Part shown: positions 54,201-64,000 of the stretch, in pieces
How the letters are laid out: every line of letters starts with the position of its first letter
Numbering within the stretch: position 1 is the first letter of the stretch
The notes under the pieces: generated by a model
Seen by the model: only the letters and a program-made list of their open reading frames with translations
Database searches by the model: none
What the model was told of the DNA's origin: nothing
Translations under genes and position numbers: made by a program
Assembly (NCBI GenBank): GCA_964036295.1
Contig: OZ038464.1
Coordinates: 24,378,008 to 24,442,007 of the forward strand
Source of the DNA: Plumapathes pennacea
Taxonomy: Eukaryota; Cnidaria; Anthozoa; Antipatharia; Myriopathidae
Reading direction: 5' to 3'
Length of the DNA stretch: 64,000 nt

Positions 54201-55062
54201 TCTCGTCCAGTGCTTCTTGTACTCTTTCAAAGGACTCTTCGAGTAACTTCAACTCTTCCGCACTAGCCATGTCAGCAATTGTGTTCTTCAATTGCTCCTT
54301 CCAGCTCTTAATCTTACCTAATTTTGCTAGAATAGATGGAATACGATCGATGTTTGTAAAGTCGTAGTTTTTCATCTCGCGAAGGTCTGCTGTTACGGCG
54401 TCGACCATTTCAGTGAGACCCTCGACAGAGTTCTCGACCGCTTCCAGTCTCCTCTCCACGTTTATCAGCTGAACCATATCATGGGCGGGAGTTTTTGAGT
54501 CACGTCGGACTAGCGAGGCTGCGGAATGCACCATATCTGCTAGCGGCTGCGGCGTGGGAGTGCTTTCGAGAGCATCCAAACGAACTTGCATGTCTGTGAC
54601 TGTCTTTTGAAGATTCTTTAGAGATTCAGTTTTTCCCAAAAGGACCTCTATGGATCGCTTGGGGGAGTGCACAGGTTTTATGACCTCTTGAGGCGTTTTG
54701 TTCCTGTCTTCTTGTTCTTTTTCCTTTTTTGTACTTTTTACTTCTGGTTTTACTTCTGGTTTTGAAACCTTCGCCGCGTCTGGCAAACTTTCAGTAATAG
54801 TTTCCTCTTCCTCTGGTTCTTCAACTTCATCTTCAGGAACGTCAGGAGTACTGGGCCGAAGAGCTATAACACCCTCTTTGATAAAGTCATGTGCAGACTT
54901 AAAGTCTCCCTCGCTGGTGATAGCGATCAAGTTTTTCGACAATCCAAGGTGCCTCAAAATTTCATGAAGCACGCCACGAAGGATGTTAAAATTCACGGCG
55001 CCGACTTCTGGTGTAGCGAGTGCAAGGTCCACCAGCTGTTTCAGCTCAATGTTTATAGACAT
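51274..55062 (-). CDS. QRICH2-like: QRICH2/C16orf96-like protein with DUF4795
   Basis: Four exons (53691-55062, 52968-53338, 52153-52571, 51274-51640) give 842 aa. The N-terminus (LVDLALATPEVGAVNFNILRGVLHEILRHLGL) matches the start of C16orf96/QRICH2 proteins. A long acidic and coiled-coil region follows, with a Pro/Glu stretch at about residues 75-130 and heptad-like Leu/Glu segments to about residue 450. DUF4795 spans the last three exons: LYSLVEQLQDLKADKDLM, the CISCARPVKYARDGIFPALP cysteine motif, RPYTTFELEQIRQHM, then CGGNHTLTYPHSR and VDILGQDGHIYKG. The tail is Ser/Arg-rich. Human QRICH2 is much longer because of a Gln-rich insert absent here, and is known as a sperm-flagellum protein; a ciliary role here is inference. 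A polyA signal (51124-51129) lies 145 bp past the stop. Possible donors offer two phases at 52153; the chosen one keeps the frame into exon 4. Confidence 0.9.
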
Positions 55063-56590
55063 TTTCAGGTGGTTGGATCACGAGCTAGGATTACACTTTA
55101 CAAAACCGACTTTTTGATTCCATTTACGTTCCACCTGTACGCAACAAAGGAGCAATGGCGCGCGCTCCACTCAATTATCCGTGACGTCAGGAGTGTTGAT
55201 TAATTCGAGTGGACACGCGAGGACTCCACGCGGAATACGATTATTGGACGAGAGCGCTCATGGCATCTCTCGTTCATTTGCTTCGTCCACTCGTTGAGTT
55301 AGGGAGAGCAAGAAACAACGAGGCAGAAAGAGAAAAAGACAAAACATAAGCTGCGGACATAGCGTTTTTGAAAAATTTAACCCCTTCGCTTTTATGAGTT
55401 CTTTTTTGTAGTGACTCATTAGAGCTTTTCTTTGAGTGCTCACACTCTAAAGTTTCGGAGTTAGAAGTTGTATCTTGGTTGAATCCAATTTGCCTTTGGC
55501 AAAGGAAGCAAACTAACTAAGTTACGCGAAACCATACACTGCACTTTATTTCAGAAGAACCAGCTGCCCGTGATAGGCGTGGATCAGTCGATAAATATAG
55601 TTTCTGGTGACACAGTGTTCCAAACAGGTTCGTTTTGTCTCTGATTAGACTAATGGGATCTTCTTGATTCTCTCCCGTCCAATCGTAATATAGAATGGGG
55701 AAGTGAACACACTGAAGAAGTTAAGGGTTGAGTGACATAATTGATCTGAACTGCAAGATATTCCGTAGCTTTAGAAGAGCTGTTCACGAATATAACTCCA
55801 GGGAAGGAACTCGAGATTTCAAGATTATTTTAAGCACTTTTCAGGTGAGAAGTCTAATTGGGCTAAGGCCAATTGTTTTATTTCTGTTTTTGAAACCATA
55901 CGTCTCTTACCTTACTTCATGGGGTCTGTCGGAATACTTTAGAATAGCACGGTTTAACGAAGCAATTGCTCCCAACGTGTAATAGAAATTATCCCGCAGT
56001 GTTTGACGTACTGTGCTATGTGTTACTGGAGTATGGTATTGCAAAGATATCCCTTTAATCGCGTCACTTATCAAAATCAACCTTGTCACTTCTTTCGGCG
56101 GCGCGGCTTTTGTTTGAATACAAGGACTATATAGCCGTTTCTAGCCAGGTTTTCAAATAAATAACATGGGATAAGTTAGTCTGTAATATACGCGCACACA
56201 AGCGGTCCTTGAATAGCACAACCAGGAAAAATTGGATCTTTTCCACATTACAGAAGAAAAACAAATCTAATTCTAAAAGTACATTTCAAGTTATGTCCAG
56301 AATATTTCCATATACCCGAGAAAGAATTGGACAACTACAGAAATTAAATTTCAACCAGCACATTTCTAACTCATTAACGACATTTAACCCTTCCAAAAGC
56401 AAAAAACGGCCAACCCTGAACTTTAAAATGATGAGCAGTGCGTCCATATCAGTTCATGTTCAGGCTTGTTTAGTTAAGTTTACGATATATTTCATTTTTT
56501 TCTTTGTACCCAGATTAACATGCCAGTACATTATAATAAAAGGTAACGCCTAAACTGAAAGCGTATTTCATGTGATTTACTCCAAGTCTT
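55063..56590. other. Intergenic between QRICH2-like gene and secreted gene 1
   Basis: These are divergent genes, so both promoters lie here. A TATA-like box for gene 1 is at 56129. The short plus-strand frames at 55728 and 56209 have no support. Confidence 0.5.
56129..56135 (+). promoter_or_regulatory. TATA-like box for secreted gene 1
   Basis: TATATAG in the context GGACTATATAGCCG, followed by an open 5' leader and an acceptor just before the ATG at 56600. Confidence 0.4.
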
Positions 56591-56599
56591 TTTAGGAGC

Positions 56600-57893
56600 A
56601 TGAGGGTGAAGTTTCCTTATTCAAGTTGCCTTTTAGTGGCGCTCTTGGTCAACTCGTTTGTCGACTCAAAAAACATCGACTTGCCCAAGTCGGATTCAGG
56701 TTTGCGGCAACACGACCCACTGAGCAAGTTAACGGGCACGCCAATCGACAAAGCAGATGGAGATAGTGACAAGCTCGGAAATCAAGTAAAAGGTTGGTTA
56801 GATACGAGTGTGTGCGTGTTTGTATGTCCTACAAAGTGCATGTGGAAAACCTATAACGTTAGTTTAGGGTTAGGTTGTTATTTTGGGCAACGTTATGGAG
56901 ACATAAAATAAGATGATTTGAAATTAGGTCGTTCAAGGGCTTATCAACGCGCCCAAGTGGTACAAATGTATCGGAAAGCCGAACTTGCAACCAGCTCAAA
57001 GTTCAGTTATTGCATTTATTATTGTCAAATTCGCGTGCATAATTGGAGCTCGATCAGTTATCACTTTAGACAAGCTGGTAGAAATATTGTTTTTGCCATC
57101 TTGTTTCCAAAAAAAGCCGAATAGAAATTGAAGTATCTCCGTGAGGAAGGAAAACTTCCTGGTTAAACTTTGTTTTAGCATTTTACATAAAAGTTCTTCT
57201 AATATAAGAAAGTCATATGGCATTTGCGCGTCACATTTAAGTTTATAACAGTGCCGCCTTATTCTTGCTTCCTTACGAACAGGGCAGAGTGGGCAACAAA
57301 GCGATAACAATGGTCAACCCTCTGCTGCAAATCAGTATGGAGCCGGTGCGGGTACTAACGCTTATGGGACGTACAATCTTAACAACGCAGGTGCAGCGTA
57401 CGGGTCTAATGCCCCGATGTATGCCGGGAACCCTTACGGGGCCCCATTGGCACCCAACAATTATCCTTACAGTGGCGCATACGGTTTGAATACATGCGGC
57501 TGCTCGCAGGGCAATAATCAGTTTGCACATGGAGTTAATGGTTATAATCAAAATCAAGCCGGATCAAAGCTATTGCGTAATCAGGATGCGATTGCTAGGC
57601 AGGGCTATCAATATAATCAAGGTTATTTTGGTATGCCAGCCTATGCGCAGTACCCTCTTTCGCCGGCTTACCCTGCGCCCGCTTTTGGTTACGTTTATCC
57701 GCAAAACAACCTCTACCCTTACAGCTACTACGGGCCACAGCAACACTACTACCACCACCACCTCCAAAAGAAACGAAAACAGGACATTGGTCGGCAAGAT
57801 AAGAAACATCGAGTGAAGAAACAGAAAGATGAAAAAAGCCGACACAAGAAATATTATAGAGACGAGAGAAGAGGAGAGAAGAAACACTACTGA
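56600..57893 (+). CDS. Secreted Tyr/Asn/Gly/Pro-rich protein, uncharacterised (tandem gene 1)
   Basis: Two exons (56600-56792 and 57283-57893) with a phase-1 intron give 267 aa. I recognise no named family. Exon 1 encodes a signal peptide (residues 1 to about 22, MRVKFPYSSCLLVALLVNSF) and a charged linker. Exon 2 is low-complexity: GQSGQQSDNNGQ, then repeated Tyr-Gly, Asn-Tyr and Tyr-Pro steps, one CGC pair (residue about 147), a His cluster (HYYHHHL) and a very basic 40-residue tail rich in Lys/Arg. An acceptor (tttttag) ends 4 bp before the ATG, so a non-coding first exon lies upstream; a TATA-like box is at 56129-56135. A polyA signal follows at 57934-57939. Architecture and intron phase match the next gene. 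It is likely an intrinsically disordered extracellular protein, perhaps matrix or mucus; no biochemical function can be read from it. Confidence 0.8.
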
Positions 57894-57933
57894 GATAACT
57901 TGCAGCCCAAACAAATAACATCCCGAATTGTAA

Positions 57934-57939
57934 AATAAA
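57934..57939 (+). terminator. Secreted gene 1 polyadenylation signal
   Basis: AATAAA 41 bp past the stop. Confidence 0.75.
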
Positions 57940-58239
57940 GCAGTCTGCAGTTAAACTAATCGTCTACATCTTATTCCAACAATTCTTTAGAACGTAGCGT
58001 GCTTCATAGCAGATAGGGTACACGACGCGTTGACATGTCAAAAGCACCCCACCCCCTCCCCCCAAGATGACAGCCTTGCATATTGCTTGCAAGCTACTTA
58101 AATCTCCAGAGAATTTAAAAGTTCTTTCCCAAAGGCACCAACGAATAGCATAACCAGCCTGACAAAATCATCACCAAGCATCGCATTCTGCTGTATCGTA
58201 TCGGTAGTGCGATTATGGTTATCTGATGTTATCTTATCT

Positions 58240-58312
58240 TGTGTTATGTTATGTTACGTTATGTTATGTTATGTTATGTTACGTTATGTTACGTTATGTT
58301 ACGTTGTGTTTG
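58240..58312. repeat. (TTATG)n microsatellite downstream of secreted gene 1
   Basis: About 14 units of TTATG/TTACG. The following GTGTTGTGT...CTTGTCATG is echoed at 62868-62895. Confidence 0.85.
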
Positions 58313-58394
58313 GTCAATTGGCATTGTGTTGTGTCTTGTCATGTCGTATCATTGCGATTTTTTTATTATGGTATATAGTATATGATTTTTTATT

Positions 58395-58722
58395 CACGAG
58401 TGTTTTACTGGAAAATATACCGTGCGTAAAATCCATACGAAACTACATCCGGGACCCGAGTGGCGTATTTTCCATATCCTCACTAGTGAGGATATCGTTT
58501 GCGCCATTTCCCGCTTTTGCACGGTTGTTTGTGCAATTTCTCGTAAAACACTCGTGTCTAATATAATAAAAAGAAAATTACACGGCGGCTTGAAGATATG
58601 GATTTTATTTTCTCGTCGTAAAAACAATATTTTACTCACTCGCGAAGCGCTCGTTCGTAAAATATTGTTTTTACCACTCGAAAATAAAATTCATATCTTC
58701 GCGCGGCCGTGTAATATCCTCT
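58395..58722. mobile_element. Compound foldback element, copy 2
   Basis: Same two-hairpin layout and nearly the same sequence as 47524-47832, in the same orientation, with a short extra inverted segment (CCTCACTAGTGAGG) in the first loop. Confidence 0.8.
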
Positions 58723-58857
58723 ATATATTGTTTGGGATCATTTATGGACATCATCGACCACTTTTGTATTAAACCAAAAATCTCGTTAAAAGGCAGTGGA
58801 ATTTTAACCACTGAATGTAAAACGTCCCTTTCATTACACGGACCGTTTCTATTGGTG

Positions 58858-59110
58858 GTTTCTATCAGTTGACCTGATCGTAAAGTAGGGGAGAAAACAC
58901 CTGTTTTTGTTTGATCATAGTAGCATCTAAAGGCACAGGTCTGGCATTGTTGTGGTGGCTCCCAGGTGATTGTACAGGTCAGCTGGGTCGCAACCCCTCT
59001 AAATTACCTGCGGAAAGAAGTGAACGCATTCATCCAGGGACTATGAGGTAATGTACTGTACGTAAAACGTAACAAGTTATATGCTTGTGAAGCCCACAAA
59101 ATCTAACACG
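58858..59110 (+). repeat. Duplicated block upstream of secreted gene 2
   Basis: It shares ordered blocks with 63668-63950: TTCTATCAGTTGACC, GACATTGTTGTGCTGG-like, CTGTACAG, and GGATAATGTAA/AACGTAA-like. It lies about 0.8-1 kb before the gene 2 ATG. Confidence 0.6.
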
Positions 59111-59869
59111 CCAAAGCCCGTGTTACGCGCGCTGCCAGTAAAGGAAAGTTACTTGAAGGTAAAGCAAAAACTTTTGATTTCAGAACGTTTTTTTCCCAAA
59201 GCGCTAATCTCAGAGCTATTAGTTTAATTCATTATAGTGTCAACTTAAGTTGCACGAATGCAATGTTTCTGTGTGTCTAACAATTGAATAGTTGTTGTTT
59301 AGTTGTTTAGTTGCTAATATTGTTATTGATAACTGAAGTCCGTTACTAATTCGAGTATAACATAAACCGTAAACACGGTTTTTCGTGAGTACACTAAACA
59401 CAACTGATTTTTCTTCTCATCCAGTCACAAGCATTTAACATCAGGAAATAGAGTGGTAAACTGTATGAGGAAACTAGATAGAACAAAGAGAAATAAATAA
59501 TGCAGGAAGTAGTGAAAAAAGAATCAATGAAAGAAAGAAGCAGAGAAATAAACGGAAGCATAAACACTTTAAATATTTCTTTGTCACTGGCAATCAGGCT
59601 TTTACAGCCAATTAAAGAGAAAATTATCTAAACGGCTTTAAAAACGTCGGGTCGAGAATAGTCAATCTGAAAGGTCAAATAAAACCATAATGAAATGGTA
59701 ATAAGATAGAATAGTCGGCATTCTGTTTTCCGTAGAATTGAGTTGAACCCCTCAAGTTATACCAGATTAATTAGAGTAACCAGTTTTGCTACTCAATTAT
59801 TACACATATTTTTCCCGCCTCTTTCACAAACTTTTTCATCGTTTGTGTGTCACACAGGCCTCAGCAAAC

Positions 59870-62168
59870 ATGCAGCTCAAGTTTCTGCTATTGATGTGCG
59901 TTGCAGCAGTGCTGTTGGTTGATATTCTGGCCGTACCTACTCCACCGCTAAACCGGGACGAAAAAGAAGAGACGGAGAAGACACAAGATGAAGGAGAAAA
60001 AGACGAAGGAAGCAAAGTTGAAGAAAACAAGCATGAGATAGAAGAAAAGGATGAGATAGAAGAAAAGGATGAGACAGAGAGAAAAGATGAAACAGAAGGA
60101 AAAGGTGAGGCAGAAGAAAAAGATGAGACAGAAGAAAAAGATCAAACAGAAGAAAAAGATCAAACAGAAGGAAAAGATCAAACAGAAGGAAAAGATCAAA
60201 CAGAAGAAAAAGACAAAACAGAAGAAAAGGATGAAACAGAAGGAAAAGATGAAGCAGAAGGAAAAGATCAAACAGAAGAAAAAGATGAAGCAGAAGGAAA
60301 AGATGAAGCAGAAGGAAAAGATGAAACAGAAGAAAAAGATGAAGCAGAAGGAAAAGATCAAACAGAAGAAAAAGATCAAACAGAAGAAAAAGATCAAACA
60401 GAAGAAAAAGATCAAACAGAAGAAAAAGATCAAACAGAAGAAAAGGATCAAACAGAAGAAAAAGACAAAACAGAAGAAAAGGATGAAACAGAAGGAAAAG
60501 ATCAAACAGAAGGACAAGATCAAACAGAAGGAAAAGATCAAACAGAAGGAAAAGATCAAACAGAAGAAAACGAAGAACAAATTGTAGATGAAGAAGAGGA
60601 CACTACAAATAATGACGCTGAAGAGCCCGAGGCAGACGAAGCCAAGTCAAAAGGTCGTAAACACGGGAAAGGTGAATACAGTACCAATTCAATGTAGACA
60701 GAAATACAAGAGACAAAGAGAGAGAGACAAATATCAAACTAAATTGAAGGGACGAGATAAATGGAGATAGAAATACAAGATAGAACAAAATAACTGACTG
60801 TGGAAAGAAACACTAGCGAGAGAAATAGACAAACATAGGGCCCGGTTTTTCGAAAGTCGATTAAGCTAATCCAGGATTAACGAAATTATTTCTCTCGACC
60901 TCTCTCCCAATAAACAGCAAGGTTTTGTTCGTAGATGGATTAGAAAGCTTGTTCCAGCTTAAAACGTTATCACGAAAGTCGTTGTGGACGAAACTTTTAC
61001 GTTTTCTGGCTAAAAAATGACAAGAAAGTTTAGACCTAATCCAGGATTAGCCTAATCATGCTTTGAAAAACCGGGCCCAGATGTCTTTTTTTTTCAATGC
61101 TCATGTAAACATTTAGGGTCGACTTTTTTAAACAAAGTCTAACTTAGCCTGGTTAAATGGAAGTTTAGACGGATGCCGTAAAACAGGGTTAGCCAAACGG
61201 AAAATTGCGTTTTTAGAACATGGATCGGAGTCGGTTTGTAAAGACGACGTTTAGCCGTTGTCCGTTAAGCATGGCTATTGTTTTAATCTTGTTTAGACCA
61301 GGACTTTCTTAACCGCGGTCTAAACCTTGTTTAAAAAATCGGCCCTTAGGGTCTAATTCTCCCAACCTGCCAGAAAATGTTATTTTCCAACTGAGTTTGG
61401 CCATCTGTGGTTTTCGGTGGCTTGATCAGTATCTTAGTGAGTGAGTGAGTGATGGCCAAATTGTAGACACCAATGACTTCCACAAGTGCTACATATATCC
61501 GTGAGTCAAAAAGGGGAAAAGACAGAGAGAAAGACTGATAGACAGACAGACAGACAGACAGAAAGCGAGAATGAGACAGAAACAGATGACAAGAGGGGAG
61601 GCAGAGATTGCAAAAACAACAACAACAACAAAAAAAACAATACAAAACAACGAATAATTCATTATCATTTGTTTCCCTGAAACATCAAGAGTTCCCTGAG
61701 TTTCATATCTTACTTGTAATCGCAGGGAACACACGAAATGACTACGGCCGGTACGGTCAAGGCAGAGTACAGCCTCCGTACAACCCACAACAACAGCGGT
61801 ATCCCTACAACCAACAGCAGCGGTACAACCAGCATCAACAGTATAACCAGCAACCACGATACAACCAGGGGTATCAATACCCACCAAACTACCCGCAACC
61901 CCAGCAGTATCCTCAAACATACCCAAGACCGTTCCCTCAGCAGTACCCCCCACAATATCCCCAGCCCCCACAGTTTCCTGTTTTCCCGAGTTATCCTCCA
62001 TCGCCTTACGGCTTCCCCTTTCCACAGAACCCCATGCCCATGGGCGGCGGTTGTGGCAGTCCCTGCCAACAATTCCAAAGTTTCTACACTCCTCCGGCAT
62101 ATTATCAGCAGCAGCAACAACAACCATGCTGCCGAAGCCACGATAGGAAAAGAAAAGGGAGGAAGTAA
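59870..62168 (+). CDS. Secreted protein with 30-unit acidic KDQTEE repeat and Tyr/Pro/Gln-rich tail (tandem gene 2)
   Basis: Two exons (59870-60671 and 61726-62168) with a phase-1 intron give 414 aa. Residues 1 to about 21 are a signal peptide (MQLKFLLLMCVAAVLLVDIL), followed by VPTPPLNRDEKEETEK. Residues 54-233 are 30 uninterrupted hexapeptides of the type K-D-(Q/E/K)-(T/A)-E-(E/G), alternately acidic and basic with net negative charge. A basic patch SKGRKHGKG closes exon 1. Exon 2 is Gln/Tyr/Pro-rich (RYNQ, QYPP and QQYPQ-like steps), with Cys at GGGCGSPC and QPCCRS, and ends in a basic tail DRKRKGRK. An in-frame upstream ATG (59786) exists, but an acceptor (cacacag) at 59858 and the clean signal peptide favour 59870. 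The donor used is AAAG|GTGAAT. If unspliced, the frame stops at 60697. Polyelectrolyte repeats resemble those of biomineral or mucus matrix proteins in character only; function is unknown. Confidence 0.8.
60029..60568 (+). repeat. 18-bp coding repeat, 30 units
   Basis: 540 bp of in-frame 18-mers of the GAAAAAGATCAAACAGAA type, with no interruption. Other frames of the same DNA are also open (plus 60069-60587, minus 59948-60580) purely because of the repeat. Confidence 0.95.
60838..61078. mobile_element. MITE in intron of secreted gene 2
   Basis: Terminal inverted repeats GGGCCCGGTTTTTC(G)AAAG, with internal CTAATCCAGGATTA repeated on both sides. Confidence 0.8.
61116..61345. mobile_element. 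Second MITE in the same intron, TTA target duplication
   Basis: TIRs GGGTCGACTTTTTTAAAC and GGGCCGATTTTTTAAAC, flanked by TTA on each side (61113-61115, 61346-61348). A 3-bp TWA target suits PIF/Harbinger-type MITEs. Confidence 0.75.
61542..61562. repeat. (CAGA)n microsatellite in intron
   Basis: About five CAGA units; an (AAC)n run follows at 61614-61630. Confidence 0.8.
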
Positions 62169-62271
62169 CAGGACAGGTCAAGAAACAAAAAAAACGTTCC
62201 TAGATCAGCGGTATCTTGTGCTAGAGGCGAGTCAGGGTGTAAAATAATAGCCTCCGGCATCAAGTCTGATC

Positions 62272-62277
62272 AATAAA
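62272..62277 (+). terminator. Secreted gene 2 polyadenylation signal
   Basis: AATAAA 104 bp past the stop. Confidence 0.75.
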
Positions 62278-62279
62278 AT

Positions 62280-63381
62280 TTGCTTTTCATTCGGTGTGAT
62301 TCCCCGCGTGTAGATTCTGCTTACCCCATTCCACAGCTTTCCACTTCGTATGTCTTAGCAACTACTCTCCAAACTCTGGGAAAATCTGTTTTTTCCTTAT
62401 ACATTTTCGCTCTGCAAGAACACTGCAATATCAAGCAAATGGCGTCTTTTGCTTGTGACAGATTTGGTGCACATGTGCTCTTCGTGAGGCATGCACGCGG
62501 TTGGATAGCCTGAATACCACGTGAGCACGAGGAGCATGAGCGTCTAGGGCAAATTTGTCTTTCTGCAGTTATGGTAATCATCATTGTCTTTATTCTTTGC
62601 CTGATTTGACATTCAACCTTTCTCCATTCCAACATTTCTTCATGATTTTTCTGACGAAAAGAATCCCAACCCCCAAGAGCCCAGAAGACCGCAATTTCAT
62701 AATACCAGGGCACATAACTCTCTGGAGGAATAAATTCAACCCCAAAGCAACCTACATTGGCCAAATAACAACATTCATTAGTACTTATCCATATTGAAAT
62801 GTTGTATTGTACATACCGTATTGTACTCGATTGCATGTGTTATTTTGTTTTGTTTTTGGTTTAGTTGTGTTGTGTTGTGTAAAGTCTTGTCATGCTGTAT
62901 TCGTATGTTTTATCCATAGAGAGGCTTTCGGGTGGTTTTCGTAAAACCAAAACCAAAGCAATTACAGCACCAATCACGGATGATGTAAGGAACACTGTAT
63001 CAAACTCATTATAATTCATAGGATTTTATTAGCCAATCAGTGCATTGCATTTGGTCAGGTGGATAGGTCCTGATACAGCTTCATGATCAAACACTGATTC
63101 GAGCGTTTGATCCAACTTCCGATTCAAGGGATGAACATGCCCTAATTTGCGTATACATTCCTTTAATATATTTTTTAAAAACTCGTGCTTCTTCTTCGAT
63201 GAGAGTTCCAACTGACTGTCAATGACCTCGTGCTTTTATTATTCTTGGTATGAACATTCAAACACTTGCACTCGTTTCTTTAATATAACCAACCAACCAA
63301 CCAGAAGTCAAATTTGTTTTACTTTGAAGAAGAGACAATGAAAAGTGCAATATAATACCATTTTCTTGCTTGCATTAATAG
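62280..63381. other. Gene-free stretch after secreted gene 2
   Basis: No supported exon. It contains AAAACCAAAACCAAAG-AATTACAG at 62943-62970, a short dispersed repeat also present near 29095-29125 and 63565-63582. Confidence 0.5.
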
Positions 63382-63512
63382 AGGGTTTGCACGGCGGTCA
63401 TGTTGGATGGTAGGAACAATAGAATTCAATTCCTCTGGGAAAGAAATGCTACTGTTATGGAAAAGTATTTCATTGTTCCTGTCATCCAACATGACCGCCG
63501 TGCAAACGCCTC
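63382..63512. mobile_element. Short MITE with about 40-bp inverted repeats
   Basis: GAGGGTTTGCACGGCGGTCA on the left; the right end read in reverse is GAGGCGTTTGCACGGCGGTC. Length is 131 bp. Confidence 0.8.
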
Positions 63513-63667
63513 TTGGTTTGCTATCAAACTTGTTTCAGCTAATCCGAAAGCCAGCATAGCAAACACAAAACCAAAGTAATTGACACGATTACTTTCGACA
63601 TTGTCTCAGTTAAAATGCTCGTCGGAAAAAGGTAATTGAATTTCAACCGGCATTGCATGTCTTGGTT

Positions 63668-63950
63668 TCTATCAGTTGACCACAAGCATAAAGTGGGCGA
63701 GAATGTACCTGCCTTTATTTGACGAAAGTAACATTTCAAAGAGCAGGTTTGACATTGTTGTGCTGGTTCCTAGATGCCTGTACAGTCAGCTAAACCACCC
63801 ACACACATTCTAAAAGAAAAAAACCTCGAATCTTTGCTACAAGACGATTGGAAAATCCATTCATGCATGCAAGGATAATGTAATTAACGTAACACGTAAA
63901 AGTGGTTCTACTGTGGAGCTCACACACACTTTGGTCACTTGTGGTCGAAT
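63668..63950 (+). repeat. Second upstream-type block at the right edge
   Basis: Counterpart of 58858-59110, 4810 bp further on. By analogy a further secreted-protein gene may begin about 1 kb beyond, outside the window. Confidence 0.5.
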
Positions 63951-64000
63951 ACAGGACGATTGTTACACTTACTGCGTTTTAAAGGGAAGATATTTAAGGT

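Noticed and set aside
57270-57921. Minus-strand and shifted frames over secreted gene 1 exon 2
   Set aside because: Shadows of the real exon; the spliced frame gives signal peptide and compositional continuity.
59948-60580. 210-aa minus-strand hydrophobic frame (FFCLIF repeats)
   Set aside because: Antisense shadow of the 18-bp coding repeat.
62321-62836. Minus-strand open frame of 171 aa
   Set aside because: No domain, no splice support, low-complexity-free but unfamiliar sequence overlapping the 3' end of secreted gene 2; likely chance.

Overview
This window is eukaryotic nuclear DNA. The genes have many exons with GT-AG introns and AATAAA signals, and they sit among dense families of non-autonomous DNA transposons, foldback elements and Helitrons. 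The protein set (NKCC-type cotransporters, OS-9, NACA, QPRT, a QRICH2/DUF4795 protein, low-complexity secreted proteins) and the repeat style suggest an anthozoan cnidarian, most likely a stony coral. The taxon is inferred, not proven. All exon boundaries below were worked out by hand from splice motifs, and in every gene the exon lengths add up to an open frame.

Layout. 1-38.9 kb (minus strand): three tandem six-exon genes for Na-K-Cl cotransporters (SLC12 family), at 471-10016, 18206-24381 and 31901-38869. The first two are the closer pair, sharing three exon lengths exactly and their 3' flanks. The third differs in exon lengths and alone keeps a textbook RFxV kinase-docking motif. NACA (26646-29900, minus) lies between copies 2 and 3. 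The space inside and after copy 1 (5.5-17 kb) is a transposon nest. A Helitron fills intron 1 of copy 1. A second Helitron sits inside one arm of a palindromic MITE, whose other arm preserves the empty insertion site. Both appear to lie inside a third, older Helitron. Nearby is a 1.17-kb TIR element with 9-bp target duplications that carries a broken RecQ-like helicase fragment.

40.9-55 kb: OS-9, the ER lectin of ERAD (13 exons, minus), is head-to-head with an intronless quinolinate phosphoribosyltransferase (plus), with 307 bp between start codons. QPRT is tail-to-tail with a four-exon QRICH2/C16orf96-like gene (minus).

56-64 kb (plus): two tandem two-exon genes for secreted, low-complexity proteins. 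Each has a signal peptide and a charged segment in exon 1, a phase-1 intron, then a Tyr/Pro/Gln/Asn-rich segment with cysteines and a basic tail in exon 2. The second gene carries a perfect 30-unit hexapeptide array of the KDQTEE type. Flanking DNA is duplicated with a period near 4.8 kb, and the last upstream-type block lies at the right edge, so another member probably follows outside the window. This family is the best candidate here for undescribed biology, for example extracellular or mineral-associated matrix.
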